The position numbers and the translations under genes are program-made. Below are positions 1 to 6,815 of a stretch of 12,578 nt of DNA, piece by piece (position 1 is the stretch's first letter; every line of letters starts with the position of its first letter). A model generated the notes under the pieces. It was not told the DNA's origin, did not search any database, and saw only the letters and a list, made by a program, of their open reading frames with translations. The DNA lies in assembly GCA_002373555.1 (NCBI GenBank), contig DFKM01000105.1, forward strand, positions 1 through 12,578, read 5' to 3'. Source of the stretch: Lachnospiraceae bacterium UBA3645 (GTDB lineage: Bacteria > Bacillota > Clostridia > Lachnospirales > Lachnospiraceae).

Positions 1-503
1 TTGCCGAGCGTCTGGAAGATCTGCTGGATGTTGCCGAGGAGTCCTCTCTCATAGGAGTTCCTGGTCACAAGGCCGACCATCGAGTAGAAGGGGACCAGCA
101 TACCGGTCAGGCAGACCGCATTGGTGATGTTGTAGATCAGGAAGATGTAAATGTACTTTACAGTATCCGGGAAGTTGGGAGGCAGATAAAAAAGCAGCAT
201 CGTGGAGATGGCAAAAGGAATGCACATTCTCAGAAGCCATACTCTGGCTTTGCCCATCTTTGAGTTCGTGCGGTCGACGATACGGCCCATGATCAGGTCG
301 GAAATACCGTCAAAGACTTTAGAAACTGCAAGGATCGTAGCAATAATGCCGGCGTTCATTCCGACTGCGGAAGTGAAGTAGATCGTCATGAAGGCGCCGA
401 TAATGCCGTTGATCATGTTGAAGGCAAATCCGCCGGAACCGTAGGCCAGTCTTTCTCCCCAGCCGAGGGAGGCGTTGGGATCGTCATGTTTGGTGGTGAG
501 CAT
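1..503 (-). CDS. GPH-family sugar:cation symporter (MelB-like), N-terminal part
   Basis: Inner-membrane secondary transporter of the glycoside-pentoside-hexuronide (GPH) family in the MFS superfamily, probably importing a glycoside with Na+ or H+. Only the first 167 residues are present; the gene runs off the left edge. The start is ATG at 503, preceded by AAAGGAG about 7 nt upstream. Residues 65-69 (DGISD) give the Asp-x3-Asp pair that in MelB helix II binds the coupling cation. Residues 73-89, with GRIVDRT and KMGKARVW, match the GPH cytoplasmic-loop signature between helices 2 and 3, although the usual final R-P-W is R-V-W. Several hydrophobic segments are visible (about 25-47, 51-74, 91-107, 117-140). 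It lies downstream of the esterase gene but has its own candidate regulated promoter at 587-646. The family is clear; the substrate is not. Confidence 0.9.
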   Translation of the reverse strand, partial: MLTTKHDDPNASLGWGERLAYGSGGFAFNMINGIIGAFMTIYFTSAVGMNAGIIATILAVSKVFDGISDLIMGRIVDRTNSKMGKARVWLLRMCIPFAISTMLLFYLPPNFPDTVKYIYIFLIYNITNAVCLTGMLVPFYSMVGLVTRNSYERGLLGNIQQIFQTLG

Positions 504-586
504 TGTCTTTCTCCTTTCGTTCATCCCATATGGATGTGCGTTTTTTCTATGTGTGCTCAGCAGAGCAGTGTGTTGTTTCTGGATAA

Positions 587-646
587 AGAGTACTTCATTT
601 CTGTCGGCACGAATACCGTTATTCTGCTTATTTTGTCCTTATTATG
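587..646 (-). promoter_or_regulatory. Candidate activator-dependent promoter of the GPH transporter gene
   Basis: On the minus strand a -10-like TACTCT lies at 592-587. Exactly 28 bp upstream of it begins a motif at 621-646 (plus-strand reading ATTCTGC, then TTTTGTCC, then TTATG). The same layout occurs upstream of the GH-A gene and the GH78 gene. No good -35 box sits 16-18 bp before the -10, as expected for a promoter needing an AraC-type activator. The implied mRNA leader is about 75 nt and contains a small inverted repeat, TGCTC-AGCA-GAGCA, at 554-567. The regulator's identity is inferred from the nearby araC-type gene. Confidence 0.5.
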
Positions 647-680
647 ACACATGTGAGAAGGCGATTGAGAGAATAAAATG

Positions 681-2243
681 TTACTTCTCGTAGAAGCGCA
701 TGTCCCCCCAGACTTCCATCAGGTGGCTGCGGTCAAGCCGTTCGGTACGGGTATTCCGGTCATAGATCCTGACGGGGGAATCCGCGCCTTCAAATCTGTG
801 CCAGTCCGGATTCGGATCTCCGGACTTGATGAAGGAGATCCAGTCTCCGTGGATGTCGCCGGCCATCTTTGCGAACAGTTCTTCGGGCTCTCCGTCAAAC
901 TCAAAGTGTGTAAAGGGATGATTCGGTTTTTCGAAAACAAAGGGAAGCTCAAACGCATGGGAGGCTTTCCAACCGGTTTCAAGACCGGTTTTGGTCACCA
1001 GCTCGTAACGGTACATCCAGACATTTTCGGTGTATTTGCGCTGCGCTGCCGCGACTTTTACTGCGGGCATTTCAAAGGCGTAATCTGTCGCAAAACGAAT
1101 GAACGGATCGCCGCCGATCTGCCTTGCATCTCTGGTAACGGGCGGAAGAGAGGACGCCATGGAGACGGCTGTATCATGGAAAAGCGTGAAGGTGTCTCTG
1201 CCTTTTTCATGATAATAGGTAACGATCTGGGGAAGTCTGTCGGTGTTGCCGTTCTTCTCCATCATTTCCGTGATCATGGTCCAGCTGTTGGGGAAGCCCG
1301 TGTTTTCGGGATGGACGAACATCGTTCCCTCGTGCATGTTGGTGCCGATGATCAGGGAGATGCCTTCGGCGGAACCGCCGCGGATGGCGTCGATCGGGCG
1401 CACCGGCATCAGATCATCCTGCACCGGTCCCGGCAGGAACATGCCCGGATTTTTGTACTGGTGCCTTGCCTGGACATATTCATGGCCGGGCAGGAACATG
1501 TGCGGATCGTCGGTTTTCAGATGCATGGCCATATCTTTTTCCGTCCAGTGCATGCCTTCCAGGAAAAGATCGATATTTTCCCTCGCTGTCTGATGCGTCA
1601 TCATGCAGTTCGGAAGACCGCTCTCGACGATCGCCTGCGTGAAGCAGCCCTTTACGCCGGGGCAGGCAAGCATGTTGACAACAGATGCGCCGCCGGCGGA
1701 TTCTCCGGCAATCGTGATGCGCTCCGGATCGCCGCCGAAAGCTTCCACATTGTCACGGATCCAGTTGAGCGCCAGGATCTGGTCGGAAAGGCCGCAGTTC
1801 GAATCGAAATCTTCACAGCCGGGATAGGTGGTGAAGTCATAGAAACCCAGAATATTGGTGCGGTAGTTGAAAGAGAAGAAGAGAACGCCGTCACGGACGA
1901 AGGCTTCGCCGCGGTACATCTCGTCAGAGGAATAGCCGGTGTTGTAGCCGCCGCCGTAGATCCAGACGAAGACAGGCAGTTTGTCACCGGTGAGCGGACG
2001 CTGGACATTGACGGTGAGGCAGTCCTCATCGCCCATGACCTGGCCGTGGTTGTACTGAATGGGAGAATTGCCGTATTCTTTTGCATCAAAGGTGCCTTCC
2101 CAGAGCGTTTTGGGAACCGAACGTTTGAAACGCAGAGAACCGACGGGGGCTTCCGCGTAAGGGATGCCGAGATAGTCGATCCTGCCGTCGCGCTCGTATC
2201 CGCGGACGGTGCCTGTGGTTGTCTGTACGAGATATTCAGCCAT
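681..2243 (-). CDS. Type-B carboxylesterase (para-nitrobenzyl esterase-like)
   Basis: Serine hydrolase of the alpha/beta fold, cholinesterase/carboxylesterase type-B family, 520 residues, a normal length. The oxyanion-hole glycines are at 97-99 (YGGGYN), the nucleophile Ser182 is in GESAGG, the acid Glu305 is in GTNMHEG and the base His429 is in ASHAFELPF. The family EDCLTVNV motif is at 73-80. All three catalytic residues are therefore present. No N-terminal signal peptide is seen, so it should act in the cytoplasm. An in-frame ATG 15 codons upstream exists, but the start at 2243 has AAAAAGGAG close before it and begins the conserved fold directly. The gene lies between a glycoside hydrolase and a sugar symporter, which suggests removal of an acyl group from an imported glycoside. 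The natural ester is unknown. No terminator hairpin is visible before the transporter gene 177 bp downstream. Confidence 0.93.
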   Translation of the reverse strand: MAEYLVQTTTGTVRGYERDGRIDYLGIPYAEAPVGSLRFKRSVPKTLWEGTFDAKEYGNSPIQYNHGQVMGDEDCLTVNVQRPLTGDKLPVFVWIYGGGYNTGYSSDEMYRGEAFVRDGVLFFSFNYRTNILGFYDFTTYPGCEDFDSNCGLSDQILALNWIRDNVEAFGGDPERITIAGESAGGASVVNMLACPGVKGCFTQAIVESGLPNCMMTHQTARENIDLFLEGMHWTEKDMAMHLKTDDPHMFLPGHEYVQARHQYKNPGMFLPGPVQDDLMPVRPIDAIRGGSAEGISLIIGTNMHEGTMFVHPENTGFPNSWTMITEMMEKNGNTDRLPQIVTYYHEKGRDTFTLFHDTAVSMASSLPPVTRDARQIGGDPFIRFATDYAFEMPAVKVAAAQRKYTENVWMYRYELVTKTGLETGWKASHAFELPFVFEKPNHPFTHFEFDGEPEELFAKMAGDIHGDWISFIKSGDPNPDWHRFEGADSPVRIYDRNTRTERLDRSHLMEVWGDMRFYEK

Positions 2244-2300
2244 GATTCTTCTCCTTTTTGCTTGATATTGTTGATGGAAATCGGGCATGTGGGTGACTGT

Positions 2301-2667
2301 ATGGTCGGAGTCTGTGCACAGAGCAGCTGTTTAATTTGCTTTATGGTCTGGACCTGTGTACAGATCGAGCGAATGAGTGGTTTTATGGCCTAGGCCTGTG
2401 CACAAATCGAACGAGTAAGTTGTTTTATGGCCTGAACTGGTGCACAGAATAGATATCCGTGCTGCGTTATGGTCTCAGTTTTTGATGACTGCAGACCATA
2501 AAGTAATTTGACGATGCTTTATGTGCACAAAAGAGTGCTTTCACGGATGTTTCTGCAGCTTTTCGCGTAGAATCACAGACCATAAAACACGTTCTTGCTT
2601 CTTTCTATGCACGGAGAGAGACCATAAAACACGCTGTTGCTTCTATCTGTGCACGAGGCAGTTGTCG
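2301..2667. repeat. Two facing arrays of a degenerate 42-bp tandem repeat
   Basis: The 434-bp gap between the GH-A and esterase genes is mostly repeat. On the plus strand, units start at 2301, 2343, 2385, 2427 and 2469, exactly 42 bp apart, with a core close to ATGGYCTnnnCCTGTGCACA. From the other side, minus-strand units start at 2667, 2625, 2583, 2541 and 2499, also 42 bp apart. The two arrays meet in a hairpin-like dyad: ATGGTCTCAGT at 2469-2479 against ACTGCAGACCAT at 2488-2499. The palindrome TGTGCACA, intact or with one or two changes, is seen at 2313, 2355, 2397, 2439, 2522, 2606 and 2648. The unit at 2542-2583 keeps only the ACCAT end. There are no unique spacers, so this is not a CRISPR array. 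Forty-two bp is close to four helical turns, which would place the sites on one face of the DNA. Function unknown. Confidence 0.85.
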
Positions 2668-2677
2668 TCTGCGGCCT

Positions 2678-3871
2678 TCAGGCCTTCAGTTTCCTGCAGA
2701 CTGCCGCAAGATCCGCCGTGCTGCCGGTCATTTCCTGTATTGCGTAAGCCCGCTTCCGGGGCTTTAAGCCTTCTTCGGGATCGGTGAAGATGCCGAAATA
2801 GACTTCCGTCAGTCCGCCGATCTGATTCGATTCGATTCCGCCGCGCTTCAGCATCGCATTTTCATTCAGCAGGCGGAAATTGTGCAGTGTGCGGACATAC
2901 GGCAGATCCTTCGCGATCCGCAGCAGGCTTTTGTTGTATTCCGCATACCGGGCCTCTGTCTCCGGATCGCCGAGATCCGTAAAGCCCGCTTCCGTCAGGA
3001 TCGCCTGCTTGTGGCCGTCGCCGTATTTCTTCATGACTTTGTAGGCGGCATCGTTGTAGCTCTTCCAAAGCTGGTCCGGTTCGCCGACATTCAGGAACAG
3101 ATCCGCGTCCGGGACATCTTCGTTGGTAAATACATAGGGATGCCAGGCCAGGATGTCGAAGTAGTCGTCCGTATTGTCGGACCAGAACTTTCCGCTCTTG
3201 ATTCTCTGATATACCTTGTCAAAAGTCCACGCGACGCCGTACATCACCGGCAGATAATCCGGCATGTCGCCGCCGAGCCCGGGGGTAGAGAGAGCCGGCG
3301 AAAAGGAGGCGACGAGCGCATCGGGATTGGCGCTGCGGATCCCTCGGGCAGAATAATACATCATGTCGACGGCAATATCCATCTTTTCATCCGCGGTGAA
3401 CGGTCTGCTCATATCGGAATCCAGGAACCCGTCCGGATGCAGGAAGGCGTTCAGGTTCCATTCGTTGCCGACTTCCCAGATCTTTACTTCCGGAAATGTC
3501 TCTGCCATCGTATGCCAGGAGGTTTCCAGCATTTCGAGTGCCTGCATGTACAGGCTGCCCGGCGTCAGATCGCGAGCCGGCATGGCATGGCCGGATCGCT
3601 GCAGGCATCCTTCCGGCAGGAACCATTCATGGCTCATGCCGGTGACTTCGATATCGAGTTCTGCCGCTTTGGCAAGCAGGGCCTTGTGAAGCTTCACTTC
3701 CTCCGCATTCGGTGTGACCGGATCGGTCAGAAGATCGGTGATATGCATCCAGGAACGGTAGGCATTGCAGCCGAGGGCTCCCACCAGCGCCAGATAATCC
3801 GGAGCGTTGATTCCCTGGTCGTGCTGCCGCTGGATCAGCGGTTCGCCGATGCCGAAAAATCGTTTATTCAT
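2678..3871 (-). CDS. Clan GH-A-like glycoside hydrolase, family not assigned
   Basis: A probable retaining glycoside hydrolase of the (beta/alpha)8-barrel type, 397 residues. WEVGNEWN at 132-139 places the acid/base candidate Glu137 after Asn136, the Asn-Glu pair typical of clan GH-A. ILTEAGF at 291-297 supplies the nucleophile candidate Glu294. HEWF at 81-84 and the segment LAWHPYVF at 241-248 fit other barrel strand ends. The layout resembles GH39 and GH5-type enzymes, but I cannot assign the family. The start at 3871 has AAGGAG 7 nt upstream; an upstream ATG in frame has no comparable site. No signal peptide is seen, so the enzyme is likely cytoplasmic and would act on imported oligosaccharide or glycoside. 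Its candidate promoter is at 3901-3957, and the esterase and transporter genes follow on the same strand. Substrate unknown. Confidence 0.75.
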   Translation of the reverse strand: MNKRFFGIGEPLIQRQHDQGINAPDYLALVGALGCNAYRSWMHITDLLTDPVTPNAEEVKLHKALLAKAAELDIEVTGMSHEWFLPEGCLQRSGHAMPARDLTPGSLYMQALEMLETSWHTMAETFPEVKIWEVGNEWNLNAFLHPDGFLDSDMSRPFTADEKMDIAVDMMYYSARGIRSANPDALVASFSPALSTPGLGGDMPDYLPVMYGVAWTFDKVYQRIKSGKFWSDNTDDYFDILAWHPYVFTNEDVPDADLFLNVGEPDQLWKSYNDAAYKVMKKYGDGHKQAILTEAGFTDLGDPETEARYAEYNKSLLRIAKDLPYVRTLHNFRLLNENAMLKRGGIESNQIGGLTEVYFGIFTDPEEGLKPRKRAYAIQEMTGSTADLAAVCRKLKA

Positions 3872-3900
3872 AGGGGTCTCCTTGTAGATTCTATGGAAAC

Positions 3901-3957
3901 AGTATAACGGATCTGCCGCGCAGAATATATTGAGATTCTGCACAATTTGTTCTCATG
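3901..3957 (-). promoter_or_regulatory. Candidate activator-dependent promoter of the GH-A-like gene
   Basis: The minus strand has a TATACT -10 box at 3906-3901 and, 28 bp further upstream, a motif at 3935-3957 (plus-strand ATTCTGCACAATTTGT then TCTCATG). The hexamer at the usual -35 distance is poor (TATATT). The predicted transcription start leaves a leader of only about 23 nt before the ATG at 3871. A separate inverted repeat, CAGAAT-N8-ATTCTG at 3921-3940, overlaps the inner end of the motif. The same motif-spacer-minus-10 order appears upstream of the transporter and GH78 genes. Confidence 0.55.
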
Positions 3958-3991
3958 CTGCACACCGGGGCGCTGTGAGATAGAATTGTTC

Positions 3992-4035
3992 CCGGCGATG
4001 CCGGACAGAAAATGAATTCCGGCGATGCCGGACAG
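3992..4035. repeat. Duplicated 17-bp element containing a perfect dyad
   Basis: CCGGCGATGCCGGACAG occurs twice, at 3992-4008 and 4019-4035, 27 bp apart. Each copy contains the perfect inverted repeat CCGGC-GAT-GCCGG. The pair is flanked by an outer inverted repeat, TTGTTCC at 3987-3993 and GGAACAG at 4040-4046. It lies between the divergent GH-A gene and the OCD-family gene. It could be a pair of operator sites, or structured RNA if transcribed. For the plus-strand operon, a weak promoter candidate follows (TTACAA at 4060-4065, 18 bp, TATGGT at 4084-4089), which I do not consider strong enough to list alone. Confidence 0.7.
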
Positions 4036-4130
4036 GCGAGGAACAGTAATAATGACAGATTACAATATTCAAAGGGCAGTCTGTATGGTATTGTAGAAGT
4101 GATCAAATCTGTACGGGGAGGACATGGGAA

Positions 4131-5108
4131 ATGCTGATTCTGAACAAAGAGGAAATGTGGCAGGCGGTCACGCTTCCCGAGGTGATCGAAGCCGTGGAAG
4201 ATGCATTTGCGATCCATAAAAGCGGCTGGTTTCATATGCCGGACCGGATGGTGGCGGAGCAGAATGGTGACAAGCTGATGTACATGCCGTGCTTTCTGGA
4301 TTCCGTGATCAGTACCAAAATGCTGGCGGAATTTCCGGGCAATCCGGCAAAAGGCCTTCCGTATCTCTCCGGGCTGGTCATCCTGAATGACCGGGAGACC
4401 GGCGCGGTGAATGCGATCATGGACGGCGGGACGCTCACGGCCATGCGGACCGGCGCGGTGGGCGGCTGCGGCGTGAAATATCTGGCGCCGGAAGATGCTT
4501 CGCGGGTCGGGCTCGCCGGCTGCGGTGTGCAGGGATTCACGCAGCTTCTCTATGCCTGCGAGGTCCGGCCGATCACGGAAATCCGGCTGTACGATGCCTA
4601 TAAGAAGGATCTCGGAACGTTCATTGAAAAGCTGCGTGCGCGGATGCCGGAGAAGAAGATCGAATATATCGTCTGCGGAGATGCCCGCGAACTGGCGGCG
4701 GATTCCGACATCCTGATCTCCGCGACCCAGACCGTGGAGCCGGTCTATCCGGATGATCCGGAGCTGCTCCGCGGGAAGACGTTCATTGCCGTCGGTTCCT
4801 GGATCCCGGACAGACGCGAGCTGCCGCCGGCGGTATCCAGGCTGGTGAATAACATTTACACGGACCTTCCGTATGCGAAGGAAGAAAGCGGCGATCTGAA
4901 GATCCCGCTGGATACCGGCCTGCTCACCCATGACCGGGTAAAATATATCGAGGATCTGATCGCGGATACGAAGGCCGGGCGGCCGCATGAACTCTCGGAG
5001 ACCAGATGCTTCAAGACCGTCGGCATGGGCATCTTTGATGCCAGGGCCGGGCAGCTGGTGTATGAGAAAGCGATGGAACGCGGCATCGGCAGGGAAATCG
5101 AATGGTAA
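4131..5108 (+). CDS. Ornithine cyclodeaminase/mu-crystallin family protein, probably a ketimine reductase-type NADH enzyme
   Basis: Rossmann-fold protein of the OCD/mu-crystallin family, 325 residues, a normal length. Members cyclise ornithine or reversibly reduce imines to amino acids. Visible features are Lys63 (substrate carboxylate region), TAMRTGAVGG at 103-112 with Arg106, the dinucleotide loop GLAGCGVQG at 127-135, and Asp155 at the end of the next strand (IRLYD), which suggests NAD(H) rather than NADP(H). The segment VGSWIPDRREL at 221-231 aligns with the region that, as I recall it, carries catalytic Asp228 in Pseudomonas putida OCD. Here Trp224 stands at that place and the pattern is nearer to mu-crystallin, so true ornithine cyclodeaminase activity is doubtful. 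The start is set by GGGGAGG at 4115-4121; an ATG at 4124 is out of frame. Twelve bases separate it from the dehydratase gene, so the two are surely co-transcribed. Confidence 0.9.
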   Translation: MLILNKEEMWQAVTLPEVIEAVEDAFAIHKSGWFHMPDRMVAEQNGDKLMYMPCFLDSVISTKMLAEFPGNPAKGLPYLSGLVILNDRETGAVNAIMDGGTLTAMRTGAVGGCGVKYLAPEDASRVGLAGCGVQGFTQLLYACEVRPITEIRLYDAYKKDLGTFIEKLRARMPEKKIEYIVCGDARELAADSDILISATQTVEPVYPDDPELLRGKTFIAVGSWIPDRRELPPAVSRLVNNIYTDLPYAKEESGDLKIPLDTGLLTHDRVKYIEDLIADTKAGRPHELSETRCFKTVGMGIFDARAGQLVYEKAMERGIGREIEW

Positions 5109-5120
5109 AGGAGGACATAG

Positions 5121-6689
5121 ATGAAGGAGCCTGTCAGCATTTTCAACGATATTATCGGGCCAGTGATGATCGGACCGAGCAGTTCACATACCGCGGCGGG
5201 CGCACGGATCGGATATTTCATCCGGCAGATGCTGCACGATCAGCCGGAGCGGGTGACCTTTTCCTTCTCCACGAACGGATCGCTGGCGGACTGCCATGAA
5301 CCGCAGGGAACGGACATGGGACTCGCGGGCGGTCTTCTCGGTATGGCGATGGACGATCCGCAGATGACGGACAGCCCGCGGCTCGCGGCAGCGGCCGGCA
5401 TTGTCATTTCCTATGAGACGAATGATGATCCGGCGGACCATCCGAATATTTATGACTTTACCGCAGAGGGCGGCGGCCGGCATGTGACCGGGCAGGCGAT
5501 TTCCGTGGGCGGCGGCATGATCGAATTCCGGAAGATCAACGGGTATCCGGTCTCCATGGCAGGCGGTTTTTATGAGACGCTGGTATTCGCGGATCCGCGG
5601 GAGAGGGAGCAGGTGGATGCACTGGCCGCGGAGCTTGCCGCAGCGGGCGGACAGCTGAAGATGCAGGAGTCTGAGAATGGGGAGGAGATACTGTATGTGC
5701 TGGAGTCGGAAGAACCCACCGGCACAGGCGGCCTGAAAGACCGGTTTCCTGCCGTCCGGGACGTGATCACACTGGATCCCGTGCTGCCGGTACGTTCTTT
5801 CCATGCATATTCGGGCCTGTTTGACACTGCGGAGGAAATGTGCCGGATGGCGGCCGAAAAGGATCTGGAACTGTGGGAGATCGCGGCAGCCTATGAAGCG
5901 GCCAGAAGCCGGAAGACCCCGGAGGAAGTATTTTCAATGATGGGCAATCTTGCGGAGATCATGGAACGGACGCTTCTGCGCGTGCAGAAAAACCAGAAGG
6001 ATTACGCCGACCGGATCCTGGGGCCGCAGGCGGAAAAGCTGGCGCAGTATGATTCTCCGCTGCTGCCGCCGTTCATCAAAGACATGATCGGCAATATTAC
6101 ATATTTTATGGAGGCCAAGAGCTCCATGGAAGTGATCATCGCGGCGCCTACCTGCGGATCTTCCGCCGTACTGCCCGGAACCCTGATCAGCGCAGTGCGC
6201 AGCCTCGGGTACGGCAGAGAGGCGCTCGTCAAAAGCCTGCTTGCCGCAGCGGCTGTGGGCGTGATCATCGCAGAACACAGTACCTTTTCCGCGGAGATCG
6301 CCGGCTGTCAGGCCGAGTGCGGCGCGGCATCCGCCATGGCGGCCGCGGGGCTGGCGCAGCTGATGGGAAGGAATGCAGCGGAAGCACTTGCCGCCGCTTC
6401 CATGGCGCTGCAGAACATCATGGGATCGGTCTGCGATCCCGTGGCCGGCAGAGTGGAGGTTCCCTGTCTCGGGAAAAATGTCCAGGCGGGAATGAACGCG
6501 CTGGCTTCCGCCAGTATGTCCGCCGCCGGATTTGACGCGGTGATCCCCTTTGACGAAGCAGTGAAAGCCTTTGATGAAGCGGGAAGGAAGATCGCGCCGG
6601 AGCTGCGGAATACCTGCCGGGGCGGGCTGTCCGTTACGCCGACATCGCTGGCGATCGAAAGACAGCTGCAGGAGTACGGACACAGATAG
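5121..6689 (+). CDS. Single-chain iron-sulfur L-serine dehydratase-like protein (beta + alpha domains fused)
   Basis: Fe-S-dependent serine ammonia-lyase family, 522 residues, close to the sum of the two-chain Bacillus-type SdaAB and SdaAA. The beta domain opens with IGPVMIGPSSSHTAAGARIG at 12-31. The alpha domain begins near residue 235 and contains APTCGSSAVLPG at 342-353, GCQAECG at 395-401, CDPVAGRVEVPCLGKN at 438-453 and the NTCRGGLS segment at 497-504. Cys396, Cys438 and Cys449 are spaced 42 and 11 apart, the spacing I recall for the [4Fe-4S] ligands of the Legionella enzyme (343, 385, 396). APTCGSS differs from the APTAGS form usual in SdaA, and there is no cysteine at the extreme C-terminus. 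These differences suggest a relative acting on another beta-hydroxy amino acid. AAAGGAGG at 5107-5114, overlapping the upstream stop codon, fixes the start. It is partnered with the OCD-family gene. Confidence 0.88.
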   Translation: MKEPVSIFNDIIGPVMIGPSSSHTAAGARIGYFIRQMLHDQPERVTFSFSTNGSLADCHEPQGTDMGLAGGLLGMAMDDPQMTDSPRLAAAAGIVISYETNDDPADHPNIYDFTAEGGGRHVTGQAISVGGGMIEFRKINGYPVSMAGGFYETLVFADPREREQVDALAAELAAAGGQLKMQESENGEEILYVLESEEPTGTGGLKDRFPAVRDVITLDPVLPVRSFHAYSGLFDTAEEMCRMAAEKDLELWEIAAAYEAARSRKTPEEVFSMMGNLAEIMERTLLRVQKNQKDYADRILGPQAEKLAQYDSPLLPPFIKDMIGNITYFMEAKSSMEVIIAAPTCGSSAVLPGTLISAVRSLGYGREALVKSLLAAAAVGVIIAEHSTFSAEIAGCQAECGAASAMAAAGLAQLMGRNAAEALAAASMALQNIMGSVCDPVAGRVEVPCLGKNVQAGMNALASASMSAAGFDAVIPFDEAVKAFDEAGRKIAPELRNTCRGGLSVTPTSLAIERQLQEYGHR

Positions 6690-6701
6690 GAAATCAAAAA
6701 T

Positions 6702-6790
6702 GCGCCGGACTGCGAAATGAGGTGCCCCCAAAAAGTCAGACCAGGAATCTAACGATTGGGGGCCGGCTCATCTTGCAGTCCGGCGCTTTT
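6702..6790. terminator. Long hairpin, likely bidirectional terminator between convergent genes
   Basis: GCGCCGGACTGC at 6702-6713 pairs perfectly with GCAGTCCGGCGC at 6775-6786. The stem is followed by TTTTT on the plus strand and preceded by AAAAAT, which reads as a T-run on the minus strand. It therefore suits termination of both the dehydratase operon and the GH78 gene. Inside the outer stem the arms keep pairing with interruptions: ATGAG with CTCAT, GCCCCCAA with TTGGGGGC, and AGA with TCT, down to a 7-nt loop at 6741-6747. This is unusually long (85 nt) for an intrinsic terminator. The inner arms look like the facing ends of an IS3-family element (see findings). Confidence 0.8.
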
Positions 6791-6815
6791 TATATGCATC
6801 AGAAAGGCAGGTTCC

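Noticed and set aside
678..2393. 571-codon open frame on the plus strand opposite the esterase gene, ending in the 42-bp repeats
   Set aside because: It is the antisense of a gene with a complete catalytic triad; its protein resembles no family I know and has no good ribosome binding site. Long antisense frames are common in GC-rich genes.
2301..2667. CRISPR array
   Set aside because: Units abut without unique spacers, are strongly degenerate and switch orientation half-way.
2521..2787. Small plus-strand frame with a repeated 14-residue peptide (DHKTR...CF.LCT)
   Set aside because: The peptide repeat is only the 42-bp DNA repeat (42 = 14 codons) read in frame. The frame runs into the antisense of the GH-A gene end, and other units have stops.
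2882..3907. 341-codon plus-strand frame opposite the GH-A gene
   Set aside because: Antisense shadow of a gene with clear acid/base and nucleophile motifs; the translation is low-complexity and rich in Arg, His and Ile without domain signatures.
3891..4988. 365-codon minus-strand frame opposite the OCD-family gene
   Set aside because: Antisense shadow; the plus-strand frame has the Rossmann loop and a strong ribosome binding site.
5184..6731. Minus-strand frames (5184-5804, 5934-6731) opposite the dehydratase gene
   Set aside because: Antisense shadows of a gene with conserved cluster cysteines; no plausible starts or domains.
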